A stretch of 22,547 nt of DNA from CAVPEW01 sp050247895 (GCA_050247895.1 JBFWTJ010000017.1:1-22547); one strand, 5' to 3'; shown: positions 9,271 through 17,152, counted from the first letter of the stretch. Numbers and translations: made by a program. Notes: generated from the letters alone by a model not told the origin.

Positions 9271-10743
9271 TCAGGCCAGGTAGTCGACGAAGGCCTCGAG
9301 CTGGCGCAGGTTGCGGCACTCGAAGGTCCCGTCGCAGTGGACGGCGTACTCGCCGACGATCGAGTCGCCGGTGTTCCAGTAGGACAGGGGCTCCGGGTTG
9401 AGCCAGTACAGGTGCCGGGCCCGGTGCCGGACCTCCTTGAGCACCCACGAGGCGGACGCGTGGTAGTTGTTCCGGGCGTCGCCCAGCATGAGCACGGTGG
9501 TCTTGGGCGTGATCTCCTTGCCCCACCGCTGCCAGAACACCTCGAAGGCGTGGCCGTAGTCGGAGTGGCCGTCGACCCAGACCACGTCGGCCTCGGTGTT
9601 GACCCGGTGGACGGCGTCGGTGATGTCCTCCACGCCCTCGAACATGTGGGTCACCTCGTCGACCCCGTCGATGAACACGAAGGCCCGCACCTTGGAGAAC
9701 TGGTGCGAGATGGCGTAGACGAGGTGGAGGGTGAAGCGGGCGAAGGCGGCCACCGAGCCGGAGATGTCGGCCACGACGAAGATCTCGGGCTTGGAGGGTC
9801 GCGGGTAGCGGAACTTGGGCTCGGCCGGGACGCCGCCGTAGGACAGCGAGTGCCGCATGGTGTTGCGGAAGTCGAGCGGGCCCTTGCGGCCGTGGCGCCG
9901 CTTGCGGGCCAGGCGCACGGCGAGCTTGCGGGTCAACGGGTAGATGGCCTTGCGCAGGGCGACCATCTCCTCGCGCGAGGCGTGCATGAAGTCGACGTCC
10001 TCGGGCAGGGGCTTGCGCAGCGTGCGAGCCATGGCCTCCACGCCCCGGTCGGCGACGAGCCGGCGGCGGATCTCGGCCTCGACCTCCTTGCGCAACCGGT
10101 CGATCCGGGCCTGGAACTCGTCGTTCTCCAGCCGCTCCTCGAGCGGGGTCAGCGGCGCCGGCGCCTCGGTGCGCGTCTGGGCCATCAGGCGGTCGAGGAC
10201 GGCGTCGAGGTCGAGGTTCCGCAGCGTCCGGTACAGGTAGTAGGTGCCGCCGACCGGCCGGCCCGGCTCCATCCCCGCGTAGCGGCGCACGGCCTGGCGG
10301 GCCACGGCCCGCAGCAGGGCGTCGTCGCCCCGCAGCAGGGCCTTGTAGAGCATCTCGGCCAGCTCCTCGGGCGTCATCTGGTCGCCACCGCCGCCGGCGC
10401 CGAGCTGGTCGCCGCCCCGGGCCTGCTCCGCCTCCATCTCCTCGAGCAGCGCGGCGAGGGGGTCGTCCCCGTCCTCGCCCAGGGCGTACTGGTGGCCCCG
10501 CAGCGAGAAGTACACCTCGAAGACGGTCTCGAAGGCCCGCCAGTGGGCGTTGTTCTTCACCAGAGTGGCGGCGAGGGCGTACTTGAACGCGGCCCGGTCC
10601 TCGAGGGGGATGTGCTTGACCGCCTCCATGGCGTCGAGGTTCTCGGTCAGGCTCACCGGCAGGCCGGCGTGGCGGAGCTCCTGGATGAAGCCGGCCAGCA
10701 GCTCGGTGAGGGCCAGCCCCGCGCCCGGGTCGGTGGCGGTCAC
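9271..10743 (-). CDS. VWA-domain protein, CoxE-like, partner of the MoxR ATPase
   Basis: A 490-residue cytoplasmic protein of the CoxE/VWA group, which works with MoxR AAA+ ATPases in maturing or activating metalloenzymes (best known for CO dehydrogenase). The N-terminal helical part (1-90) is followed by a Gly-rich acidic linker (about 88-125), a basic helical region (about 200-300), and a VWA domain from about 318. The MIDAS motif is DISGS (D326, S328, S330) with Asp 422 in MLGDARNN. GTG 10743 overlaps the moxR stop as GTGA, and the frame's open extension into moxR is a shadow. No cox structural genes are nearby, so its client is unknown. The next gene downstream is the FAD oxidase, after about 61 nt. 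Confidence 0.9.
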   Translation of the reverse strand: MTATDPGAGLALTELLAGFIQELRHAGLPVSLTENLDAMEAVKHIPLEDRAAFKYALAATLVKNNAHWRAFETVFEVYFSLRGHQYALGEDGDDPLAALLEEMEAEQARGGDQLGAGGGGDQMTPEELAEMLYKALLRGDDALLRAVARQAVRRYAGMEPGRPVGGTYYLYRTLRNLDLDAVLDRLMAQTRTEAPAPLTPLEERLENDEFQARIDRLRKEVEAEIRRRLVADRGVEAMARTLRKPLPEDVDFMHASREEMVALRKAIYPLTRKLAVRLARKRRHGRKGPLDFRNTMRHSLSYGGVPAEPKFRYPRPSKPEIFVVADISGSVAAFARFTLHLVYAISHQFSKVRAFVFIDGVDEVTHMFEGVEDITDAVHRVNTEADVVWVDGHSDYGHAFEVFWQRWGKEITPKTTVLMLGDARNNYHASASWVLKEVRHRARHLYWLNPEPLSYWNTGDSIVGEYAVHCDGTFECRNLRQLEAFVDYLA

Positions 10744-11660
10744 GACGCGGCCGGCGCGCTCTGGGCCTGGAGCTCCTTGTCCTGGTCGAGCTCCTTGACG
10801 GCCTTGGTGATGTCGCTCTGGTACTTGAGCAGGATGTTGATGGTCGACTTGGCCGTCTCGACGTCGACCTTCTCCACGCCCAGCAGCAGCAGCGTGCGGG
10901 CCCAGTCCAGCGTCTCGGAGACCGACGGCGCCTTCTTCAGCTCGAGCTGGCGGAGCGAGCGGACGATGCGGGCCACCTGGTCGGCCAGGACCTCGGTCAC
11001 GTCGGGGACCTTGGTCAGCACGATCTCCTTCTCCCGCTCCATGTCGGGGTAGTCGACGTGGAGGAACAGGCACCGCCGCTTGAGGGCCTCGGACAGCTCC
11101 CGGGTGTTGTTGGAGGTGAGGAACACCAACGGGATCTGCCGGGCGGTGATCGTGCCCAGCTCGGGGATCGAGACCTGGTAGTCGGAGAGGATCTCGAGCA
11201 GGAGGGCCTCGGTCTCGACCTCGACCCGGTCGACCTCGTCGATCAGCAGCACGACCGGCTCGCTGGCCGAGATGGCCTCCAGCAGCGGCCGGGTGAGCAG
11301 GAAGTCGTCGGAGAAGATGTCCTCCTCGACCGACTCCCAGGTGTTGCCGTCGGACCGCTCGGCCTGGATCCGCAGGAGCTGCTTCTTGTAGTTCCACTCG
11401 TAGAGGGCCTTGGACTCGTCGAGGCCCTCGTAGCACTGGAGCCGGATGAGCCGGGCCCCGGTCATCTCGGCCACCGACTTGGCCAGCTGGGTCTTGCCCG
11501 TCCCCGCCGGGCCCTCGACCAGCACCGGCTTGCCCAGGCGGTCGGCCAGGAACACGATCCCGGCGATGCCCTCGTCGGAGAGGTAGTCGACCCCCCGGAG
11601 CTGGTCGCGGACCCCGTCGACGGTCTCGAAGCGGTACGCGGTCGGCTCGGGGGCGGTCAT
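10740..11660 (-). CDS. MoxR-family AAA+ ATPase
   Basis: ATP-driven chaperone-like ring ATPase acting with the VWA protein encoded directly downstream. The 306-residue protein has Walker A GPAGTGKT (50-57), Walker B LLIDEVD (138-144), sensor 1 TSNN (182-185), an Arg-finger region ALKRRC (192-197) and the C-terminal lid. The MoxR/CoxD-type region QCYEGLDESKALYEWNY lies at 75-91. Length is typical. ATG 11660 has no RBS but TAGCTT lies 6 nt upstream, suggesting a leaderless transcript that opens the four-gene minus-strand operon. The 145-nt gap to the proA stop holds a possible weak hairpin (CCCGGA 11709-11714 with TCCGGG 11725-11730) that could end proA transcription. CoxD is the closest named role, but no CO dehydrogenase genes are seen. 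Confidence 0.93.
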   Translation of the reverse strand: MTAPEPTAYRFETVDGVRDQLRGVDYLSDEGIAGIVFLADRLGKPVLVEGPAGTGKTQLAKSVAEMTGARLIRLQCYEGLDESKALYEWNYKKQLLRIQAERSDGNTWESVEEDIFSDDFLLTRPLLEAISASEPVVLLIDEVDRVEVETEALLLEILSDYQVSIPELGTITARQIPLVFLTSNNTRELSEALKRRCLFLHVDYPDMEREKEIVLTKVPDVTEVLADQVARIVRSLRQLELKKAPSVSETLDWARTLLLLGVEKVDVETAKSTINILLKYQSDITKAVKELDQDKELQAQSAPAAS

Positions 11661-11666
11661 CGGGCC

Positions 11667-11672
11667 AAGCTA
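11667..11672 (-). promoter_or_regulatory. Candidate -10 element of moxR (TAGCTT)
   Basis: TAGCTT on the minus strand, 6 nt before ATG 11660, with no Shine-Dalgarno between. This fits a leaderless mRNA. No clear -35. Confidence 0.5.
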
Positions 11673-11805
11673 CCGGCCGGGTTGACCGGTCGGTCCATTC
11701 GTTCCGGGCCCGGACCAGGGTCCCTCCGGGTACCGGGATCCGGGGCGCGTGGCTGGCTCGCGGTCCCGTTCCGGCGCGTGGGGGAGCTCGGCCGCAGCCG
11801 GGCGC

Positions 11806-13077
11806 TCAGCCCCGCGTCTGGCCGTCGCCGCGGATGACGTACTTGAGCGTGGTCAGCTCGCGCAGGCCCATGGGGCCCCGGGCGTGGAGCTTCTGGGTCG
11901 AGATGCCGATCTCGGCGCCGAAGCCCAGCTCCTCGCCGTCGACGAAGCGCGTCGAGGCGTTGACCAGCACGGCGGCGGCGTCGACCTCCTGGCAGAACCG
12001 GTCGGCGGCCCGCAGGTCGTTGGTGACGATGGCCTCGCTGTGGCCGGTGCCGTAGCGGGTGATGTGGGTGATGGCGTCGTCGAGCGTGTCCACCACCCGC
12101 ACGGCGAGCTTCAGGTCGAGGAACTCGGTGCGGTAGTCCTCCTCGGTGGCCAGCGCGGCGACCCGCGGGCCGAGGATGGCCTGGGTGCTCTCGTCGCCGA
12201 CCAGCTCGACGTCCTCCAGCCGGGAGGCGACCTCGGAGAGGAACGCTGCGGCGACCGTGCGGTGGACCAGCAGCGTCTCGGCCGCGTTGCACACCGAGGG
12301 GCGCTGCACCTTGGCGTTGACCACGATGTCGGCCGCCATGGCCAGGTCGGCCGTGTCGTCCACGTAGACGTGGCAGTTGCCGTCGCCGTCGATCACGTAG
12401 GGCACCGTGGCGTTGGCCAGGATCGACTTGATCAGCGCCGGGCCGCCCCGGGGGATCAGCACGTCGATCGAGTCGCGCAGGCGCATGAACTCGACCGCCG
12501 CTTCGTGGCGGGTGTCCTCCACCAGCACCAGCGAGTCCTCGGGCAGGCCGGCCTTGGCCACGCCCTCGCGCAGCACCTCGGCGATGGCGATGTTCGAGTT
12601 GATCGCCCCCGACGAGCCGCGCAGGAAGGCGGCGTTGCCCGACTTGAGGCACAGGGCGAAGGCGTCGCTGGTGACGTTGGGCCGGTTCTCGTAGATGATC
12701 GCCACCACGCCGAGGGGGACCCTGACCCGCTGCACCCGCAGGCCGTTGGGCCGGGTCCAGCCGTCGGCCACCTCGCCGATCGGGTCGGCCAGCGCGGCGA
12801 CGTTGCGCAGGCCGGTGGCCATGGCCCGCAGGCGCCGGTCGTCGAGGCGGAGCCGGTCCACGACCGTGGCGGTGCGCCCGTCGGACCGGGCCACCTCCAG
12901 GTCGACGGCGTTGGCCTCCAGGATGCGGTCGGACCGGTCGACGAGGAGGTCGGCCGCGGCGAGGAGGGCAGCGTCCTTGGTGCCGGTGTCGGCCAGGGCC
13001 AGGACCCGGCTGGCGGCCTTGGCCCGCCGGCCCAGGTCGCCCACCGCGTCGGGCCGGTCGGGCAGCTCGCTGGTCAC
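11806..13077 (-). CDS. proA: Gamma-glutamyl phosphate reductase ProA
   Basis: NADPH-dependent reduction of gamma-glutamyl phosphate to glutamate semialdehyde, the second proline step. The 423-residue protein is an aldehyde dehydrogenase-fold enzyme. It has PLGVVAIIYENRPNVTSDA (121-139), LKSGNAAFLRGSS, the catalytic Cys 263 in NAKVQRPSVCNAAETLL, TEFLDLKLAVRVV, and the C-terminal HARGPMGLRELTTLKYVIRG. GTG 13077 gives the standard length. The frame stays open far upstream, but that part is antisense to a real plus-strand gene. TAGATT lies 8 nt before the GTG and no RBS is present, so a leaderless start is likely. ProB, the preceding enzyme, is 7 kb away on the same strand, an unusual separation. 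Confidence 0.96.
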   Translation of the reverse strand: MTSELPDRPDAVGDLGRRAKAASRVLALADTGTKDAALLAAADLLVDRSDRILEANAVDLEVARSDGRTATVVDRLRLDDRRLRAMATGLRNVAALADPIGEVADGWTRPNGLRVQRVRVPLGVVAIIYENRPNVTSDAFALCLKSGNAAFLRGSSGAINSNIAIAEVLREGVAKAGLPEDSLVLVEDTRHEAAVEFMRLRDSIDVLIPRGGPALIKSILANATVPYVIDGDGNCHVYVDDTADLAMAADIVVNAKVQRPSVCNAAETLLVHRTVAAAFLSEVASRLEDVELVGDESTQAILGPRVAALATEEDYRTEFLDLKLAVRVVDTLDDAITHITRYGTGHSEAIVTNDLRAADRFCQEVDAAAVLVNASTRFVDGEELGFGAEIGISTQKLHARGPMGLRELTTLKYVIRGDGQTRG

Positions 13078-13085
13078 GGGGACCG

Positions 13086-13091
13086 AATCTA
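13086..13091 (-). promoter_or_regulatory. Candidate -10 element of proA (TAGATT)
   Basis: TAGATT on the minus strand, 8 nt before GTG 13077. It is divergent from the TAGCCT of the plus-strand gene 60 nt away. No -35 consensus. Confidence 0.5.
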
Positions 13092-13149
13092 CCCGGCGAC
13101 CGCCCGGGAGCCCCCGGCCGGGGTTCGCACCGCCGCCACGGCCGGGTCG

Positions 13150-13155
13150 TAGCCT
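13150..13155 (+). promoter_or_regulatory. Candidate -10 element of the membrane protein-murJ operon (TAGCCT)
   Basis: TAGCCT lies 9 nt before ATG 13165 with no convincing RBS between, consistent with a leaderless transcript. The same hexamer precedes obgE. Confidence 0.5.
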
Positions 13156-13164
13156 GACCGGGCG

Positions 13165-13893
13165 ATGGGCCGACTCCCGCTGCGCGACCGCTTCTACACG
13201 CCCCAGGTCGCCCGGGCCATCACCTCCCCCACGGGCTGGGGCCTGGGCCTGGTCCTGGGCGTCGTCGCCGGCCTGACCGTGAGCTGGTGGCTGGCCGTGC
13301 CGGTCCTGCTGGTCGTCTGGGCCGTGCGGGTGGCGCTGGCCGTGCCCCGGGGCTCTCGCGGGCCCCGGATCGACCCGTTCACCGTGGGCGAGCCGTGGCG
13401 GCAGTTCGTGCAGGCCGCCCTCAAGGCCCGGGCGCGGGCCGGCGAGGCCGGTGGTGCGACCCGGTCGAGCGCGGTGCAGGAGCGCCTGGCCGGCATCGTC
13501 GAACGGATCGACCGGGCCGTCGAGGAGGTGTGGTCGCTCGCCGGGCGGGGCCACGAGCTGGGCCAGGCCCGGCGCGACCTCGACCCCTCGGGCGTGCGCC
13601 GCCGGCTCGCCGCGGCCGGGGAGGCCTCGCCGGCCCGGGCCGCGCTGGAGGCCCAGCTGGCCAGCGTGGAGCGGATCGAGCAGGTCATCGAGGACACCCG
13701 CCAGCGGCTCGAGGTCCTCGAGGCCCGCCTCGACGAGGCCGCGGCCCGCACCGTCGAGCTGTCGGTCGGGGCCGACGACCACGCCCTGGGCGAGCTGGGC
13801 TCGGACGTGGAGGACGTGGTCCTGGAGATGGAGGCGCTGCGCCTGGCCCTGGAGGAGACCTCCGGCCCCTCGGACGGTCCCACCGGCAGGTGA
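13165..13893 (+). CDS. Small membrane protein with coiled-coil domain, coupled to murJ (unknown function)
   Basis: A 242-residue protein without a recognised family. Residues 22-60 are strongly hydrophobic and look like two membrane segments in a hairpin (GLGLVLGVVAGLTVSWW and LAVPVLLVVWAVRVALAV). A basic PRGSRGPR stretch follows, then a largely helical cytoplasmic domain with heptad-like Leu, Val and Ile spacing at about 140-215 (VERIEQVIEDTRQRLEVLEA). The tail is acidic. Its TGA overlaps the murJ GTG as GTGA, so production is tied to that of the flippase-like protein. Third-position G/C bias confirms it is coding. A role as a MurJ-associated envelope or division factor is an inference from coupling only. 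ATG 13165 follows a TAGCCT hexamer. Confidence 0.8.
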   Translation: MGRLPLRDRFYTPQVARAITSPTGWGLGLVLGVVAGLTVSWWLAVPVLLVVWAVRVALAVPRGSRGPRIDPFTVGEPWRQFVQAALKARARAGEAGGATRSSAVQERLAGIVERIDRAVEEVWSLAGRGHELGQARRDLDPSGVRRRLAAAGEASPARAALEAQLASVERIEQVIEDTRQRLEVLEARLDEAAARTVELSVGADDHALGELGSDVEDVVLEMEALRLALEETSGPSDGPTGR

Positions 13894-15671
13894 CCGGGCC
13901 CACCGACGACACGCGGGAGCTGGTGCCGTCCGGCCTGGGGACCGGAGTAGGGGCCAGGACCGGGGCCGAGGTCGACGGCCCGGCCGGCGCCGCGCCCGGG
14001 CCGGCCCCGGTTGCGGCCGGCCGGCGGGGGTCGATCGCTGTCGCGGCGGGCATCCTGGCCTCCCGGCTGGCCGGCCTGGTCCGGGAGGTGGCCATCTCGG
14101 GCTACCTGGGCGTGGGCGCGACCGCCGACGCCTTCAAGGCGGCGCTGCGGATCCCCAACCTGTTCCAGAACCTGCTGGGCGAGGGCGTGCTGTCGGCCTC
14201 GTTCATCCCCGTGTACGCCAAGCTCCTCGACGAGGACGAGGAGGAGGCGGGCCGGGTCGCCGGTGCGGTCGCCGGCATGCTCTGCGCGCTGACCGCGGTC
14301 CTGGTCGTGCTGGGCATGCTGCTCGCCCGCCCCCTGACCGTCGTGCTCACCCCCGGCTTCGAGGGCGAGCGCCTCGACCTGGCCACCGACCTGCTGCGGA
14401 TCATGTTCCCCGGCCTGGGCCTGCTGGTGGGCTCGGCCTGGTGCCTGGGCGTCCTCAACAGCCACCGTCGCTTCTTCCTCGCCTACGTGGCCCCGGTGCT
14501 GTGGAACGCCGGCCAGGTGGTGGTCCTGGTCGCGGCGGGCGTCGCGGGGGCCACCCAGGCCGGCCTGGCCACCGCGCTGGCCTGGGGCGTGGTGCTGGGC
14601 AGCGCCCTGGAGGTCGCGATCCAGCTCCCGACGGTGCTGCAGCTCGTCGGGAGGGTCCGCCTGAGCCTGGAGCACCGCTCCGCCCCGGTCCGTTCGGTCC
14701 TGTCCCGGTTCGTGCCGGTGGTGGTGGGCCGTGGGGTGGTCCAGCTCCTGACCTACGTGGACCTGGTCCTGGCCAGCCTCCTGGCCGTGGGCGCGGTGTC
14801 GGGCCTGACCTACGCCCAGGTGCTCTACCTGCTGCCCATCAGCCTGTTCGGCATGTCGGTCGCCGCCGCCGAGCTGCCCGAGCTCTCCCGGTTGGGCGCG
14901 GCGGGCCGGGTGGCCATCCGCGAGCGCCTCACCGGCGGCCTCGACCGCATCTCCTTCTACGTGGCGCCGACCGTGGCGATCTACCTGGTGGCCGGCGACG
15001 TGGTGGTCGGCACGCTGCTCCAGCGGGGCGAGTTCGACGCCGCCGACACCCGCCTGGTGTGGTTCACCCTCGGGGCGTTCTCGCTCGGCCTGCTCGGCAC
15101 GACCCGCTCGCGGCTCCTCCAGAACGGGCTCTACGCCCTGAACCGGCCCCGCCTGGTGGCCCGCATCGCCGTGCTGCGGGTCGCGGTGGCGGCGGCGATC
15201 GGGGCCGTGCTGATGTTCCCCCTCGACCGCTGGGCGATCGTGGGCCCGAGCGTGGAGCGCATGGGCGACCTGGGCTTCGGGCCGCTGCCCGAGGCGGTCC
15301 GCTCGGTCCTCGACGGCCCTCCCCGCCTGGGCGTGATCGGCCTGGCCCTGGGCGCGGCGATCTCGTCGTGGATCGAGTTCCGCCTCCTTCACGGCGCGCT
15401 CCAGTGGCGCATCGGCCGCTTCGAGACCGTCGGGCCCGCGACCCGCGCCGCGCTGGTCGCGGCCGGGGCGATCGCCGTGCTGGCCGCGGGCATCCGCTCG
15501 GTCACCCACGACCTGCCCTCGCTGGTGGGCGCGGCGGTGGTGCTGGTCCCCGCCGGCGCGACCTACCTGGCCATCACGACCAGCTTCGGGGTCCCCGAGG
15601 CGGCCGCCATCGTCGGCCGGGCCCGGGCCCTGGTCGGCGGGTCCCGCGGCGCCCGGCCCGGCCCGGCCTGA
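13890..15671 (+). CDS. murJ: MurJ/MviN-family lipid flippase
   Basis: A polytopic MOP-superfamily membrane protein of 593 residues with about 14 hydrophobic segments, expected to flip lipid II or a related lipid-linked glycan precursor. A disordered cytoplasmic tail (1-46, Pro/Gly/Ala-rich) precedes the family start GILASRLAGLVREVAISGYLG. ATADAFKAALRIPNLFQNLLGEGVLSASFIPVYA follows in the usual place, and TYAQVLYLLPISLFGMSVAAAELPELSRL in the second half. Arg 59 and Arg 65 match E. coli R18 and R24, but the R52 position is Gln 93 and the R270 position appears to be Val. Start GTG 13890 overlaps the previous stop; the open frame upstream (from 13287) is a shadow. pspA follows after 50 nt, making this an envelope-related cluster. 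Confidence 0.9.
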   Translation: MTGPTDDTRELVPSGLGTGVGARTGAEVDGPAGAAPGPAPVAAGRRGSIAVAAGILASRLAGLVREVAISGYLGVGATADAFKAALRIPNLFQNLLGEGVLSASFIPVYAKLLDEDEEEAGRVAGAVAGMLCALTAVLVVLGMLLARPLTVVLTPGFEGERLDLATDLLRIMFPGLGLLVGSAWCLGVLNSHRRFFLAYVAPVLWNAGQVVVLVAAGVAGATQAGLATALAWGVVLGSALEVAIQLPTVLQLVGRVRLSLEHRSAPVRSVLSRFVPVVVGRGVVQLLTYVDLVLASLLAVGAVSGLTYAQVLYLLPISLFGMSVAAAELPELSRLGAAGRVAIRERLTGGLDRISFYVAPTVAIYLVAGDVVVGTLLQRGEFDAADTRLVWFTLGAFSLGLLGTTRSRLLQNGLYALNRPRLVARIAVLRVAVAAAIGAVLMFPLDRWAIVGPSVERMGDLGFGPLPEAVRSVLDGPPRLGVIGLALGAAISSWIEFRLLHGALQWRIGRFETVGPATRAALVAAGAIAVLAAGIRSVTHDLPSLVGAAVVLVPAGATYLAITTSFGVPEAAAIVGRARALVGGSRGARPGPA

Positions 15672-15709
15672 CCCGGCGGCCGCCCATCGCAGCGGCGGTC
15701 GACGAGAAG

Positions 15710-15715
15710 TAGGGT
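15710..15715 (+). promoter_or_regulatory. Candidate -10 element of pspA (TAGGGT)
   Basis: TAGGGT lies 6 nt before ATG 15722, allowing pspA to be transcribed separately from murJ as a leaderless mRNA. No -35 consensus. Confidence 0.45.
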
Positions 15716-15721
15716 CCCTGC

Positions 15722-16522
15722 ATGCTCAAGGTGCTACGGCGGTGGTGGAAGTACCTGACGGCGAAGCTCTCGTCGTCGTTCAACGAGAAGGCCGATCCCA
15801 AGGTCCAGCTCGAACAGGCGATCCTCGAAGCGCAGGAGCAGCACCGGCGCCTGCGCGACCAGGCGGCCAACGTGATCGCCAACCAGAAGCAGACCGAGCT
15901 GCGCCTCAACCGGGCCATGGAGGAGCTCGAGAAGGTCTCGGGCAACGCCCGCCAGGCGGTGGTCATGGCCGACGAGGCGACCAAGGCCGGCGACGCGGCC
16001 AAGGCCAGCGAGTACACGTCGGCGGCCGAGTCCTTCGCCACCCGGCTCATCGCCCTGGAGGGCGAGGTGGACGACCTCAAGACCCTGGCCCTCCAGGCGG
16101 CCCAGGCGTCGGACCAGGCCAAGGCCGCGGTCCAGCAGAACTCCACGGCGCTCCAGCAGAAGCTGTCCGAGCGCCAGAAGCTCCTGTCGCAGCTCGACCA
16201 GGCGAAGATGCAGGAGCAGATGAACCAGGCGATGGGCCAGCTCTCCCAGACCGTCGGCGAGGACGTGCCGACCCTGGAGGAGGTGCGGGAGAAGATCGAG
16301 TCCCGCTACGCCAAGGCCAAGGGCGTCTCCGAGCTGGCCGAGGCGTCGGTCGAGTCCCGGATGATCGAGATCGAGCAGGCCGCGGCCAACACCGAGGCCC
16401 GGGCCCGGCTCGACCAGATCCGCTCGCAGCTCGGCCTCGGCGCTGGTGACGGTGCCACGGCGGTGCCGGCCACGCCCGAGCCCGCCGCGGCCGAGCCGGC
16501 GTCCTCCGAGGACGGCGCCTGA
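15722..16522 (+). CDS. pspA: PspA/IM30-family phage shock protein, mycobacterial type
   Basis: A peripheral inner-membrane protein of the ESCRT-III-like PspA family that stabilises a stressed cytoplasmic membrane. The 266-residue protein is almost entirely helical. It has an N-terminal amphipathic segment (1-20, LKVLRRWWKYLTAKLSSSF), the ADPKVQLEQAILEAQEQH motif, and long coiled coil (about 25-225, including LSQLDQAKMQEQMNQAM and VREKIESRYAKAKG). A short Ala/Pro-rich tail closes it. Length and motifs are close to the M. tuberculosis 35-kDa antigen from memory of that family. No pspB, pspC or ClgR-like regulator is adjacent. Its stop overlaps the CTG proposed as the start of the TrmH gene. Confidence 0.95.
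   Translation: MLKVLRRWWKYLTAKLSSSFNEKADPKVQLEQAILEAQEQHRRLRDQAANVIANQKQTELRLNRAMEELEKVSGNARQAVVMADEATKAGDAAKASEYTSAAESFATRLIALEGEVDDLKTLALQAAQASDQAKAAVQQNSTALQQKLSERQKLLSQLDQAKMQEQMNQAMGQLSQTVGEDVPTLEEVREKIESRYAKAKGVSELAEASVESRMIEIEQAAANTEARARLDQIRSQLGLGAGDGATAVPATPEPAAAEPASSEDGA
16508..16512 (+). promoter_or_regulatory. Shine-Dalgarno deciding a CTG start (GAGGA)
   Basis: GAGGA inside the end of pspA lies 6 nt before the CTG at 16519-16521. Sequence and spacing are good for ribosome binding and support that non-canonical start for the downstream methyltransferase. Confidence 0.5.
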
Positions 16523-17130
16523 GCGGAGTCGGCGTCGGGCCCCACGCCCGGCCCTGGCCGGACGATCCCCGCCTGGATCCCGCGCTGCTCGCCGAGGGCG
16601 ACCGGCGCAACGTCGTCGACCGCTACCGCTACTGGCGGGTCGAGGCCATCGTCGAGGACCTCGATGCCCGCCGGCACCCGTTCCACGTCGCCATCGAGAA
16701 CTGGCAGAGCGACCTGAACATCGGCACGGTCGTCCGCAACGCCAACGCCTTCCTGGCCGACACGGTGCGGATCGTGGGGCGCCGCCGCTGGAACCGGCGG
16801 GGCGCCATGGTGACCGACCGCTACCAGCACGTGGCGCACCATCCCGACGTGGCCGACCTCGTCGCCTGGGCCCGCTCGGAGGACCTGGCGCTGGTCGGCA
16901 TCGACAACCTGCCCGGCTCGGTCCCCCTGGAGGGGTCGCCGCTCCCCCGGCGCTGCGTGCTCCTGTTCGGCCAGGAGGGCCCGGGCCTGTCGCCCGAGGC
17001 CCACGCGGCCTGCGCCGAGGTCCGCTCGGTGGCCCAGTTCGGCTCGACCCGCTCGATCAACGCCGGGGTGGCCAGCGGCATCGCCATGCACACCTGGATC
17101 CGCACCCACGTCCTGGGCCTGCCGACCTGA
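16519..17130 (+). CDS. TrmH-family (SPOUT) RNA 2'-O-methyltransferase, probable CTG start
   Basis: A predicted SAM-dependent 2'-O-methyltransferase of tRNA or rRNA, 203 residues if read from CTG 16519. Family motifs run through the frame. The N-terminal part has RRNVVDRYRYWRVEAIV (29-45) and FHVAIENWQSDLNIGTVVRN (55-74, motif 1, with Asn 67). RRRWNRRGAMVTDRYQH follows, then LLFGQEGPGL (148-157, motif 2) and STRSINAGVASGIAMHTWI (176-194, motif 3, knot). The first in-frame ATG/GTG/TTG is GTG 16765 (residue 83), which would delete motif 1. The CTG overlaps the pspA TGA as CTGA, matching four other ATGA/GTGA overlaps here, and has GAGGA 6 nt upstream. A sequencing error at the start, or another non-standard codon downstream, remains possible. 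The converging GNAT gene ends 22 nt away. Confidence 0.85.
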   Translation: MSGVGVGPHARPWPDDPRLDPALLAEGDRRNVVDRYRYWRVEAIVEDLDARRHPFHVAIENWQSDLNIGTVVRNANAFLADTVRIVGRRRWNRRGAMVTDRYQHVAHHPDVADLVAWARSEDLALVGIDNLPGSVPLEGSPLPRRCVLLFGQEGPGLSPEAHAACAEVRSVAQFGSTRSINAGVASGIAMHTWIRTHVLGLPT

Positions 17131-17152
17131 TCCCGGGCGGAAGGCCGTCCCG

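Noticed and set aside
6243..9401. A 1052-codon plus-strand open frame opposite the TPP enzyme and FAD oxidase
   Set aside because: Translation is Gly/Val/Arg/His-rich low-complexity with no family motif, whereas the minus strand encodes two clear enzymes. Long antisense frames are expected at this GC content.
10744..11436. N-terminal extension of the VWA protein by 231 codons
   Set aside because: It lies entirely within moxR in another frame. GTG 10743 in the GTGA overlap is the natural start.
13078..13782. N-terminal extension of proA by 235 codons
   Set aside because: The extra part is antisense to the membrane protein gene, lacks ProA homology, and GTG 13077 gives the normal family length with a promoter-like hexamer just upstream.
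13287..13889. N-terminal extension of MurJ by 201 codons
   Set aside because: It overlaps the upstream membrane protein gene and has Arg/Gly-rich low-complexity content without membrane segments.
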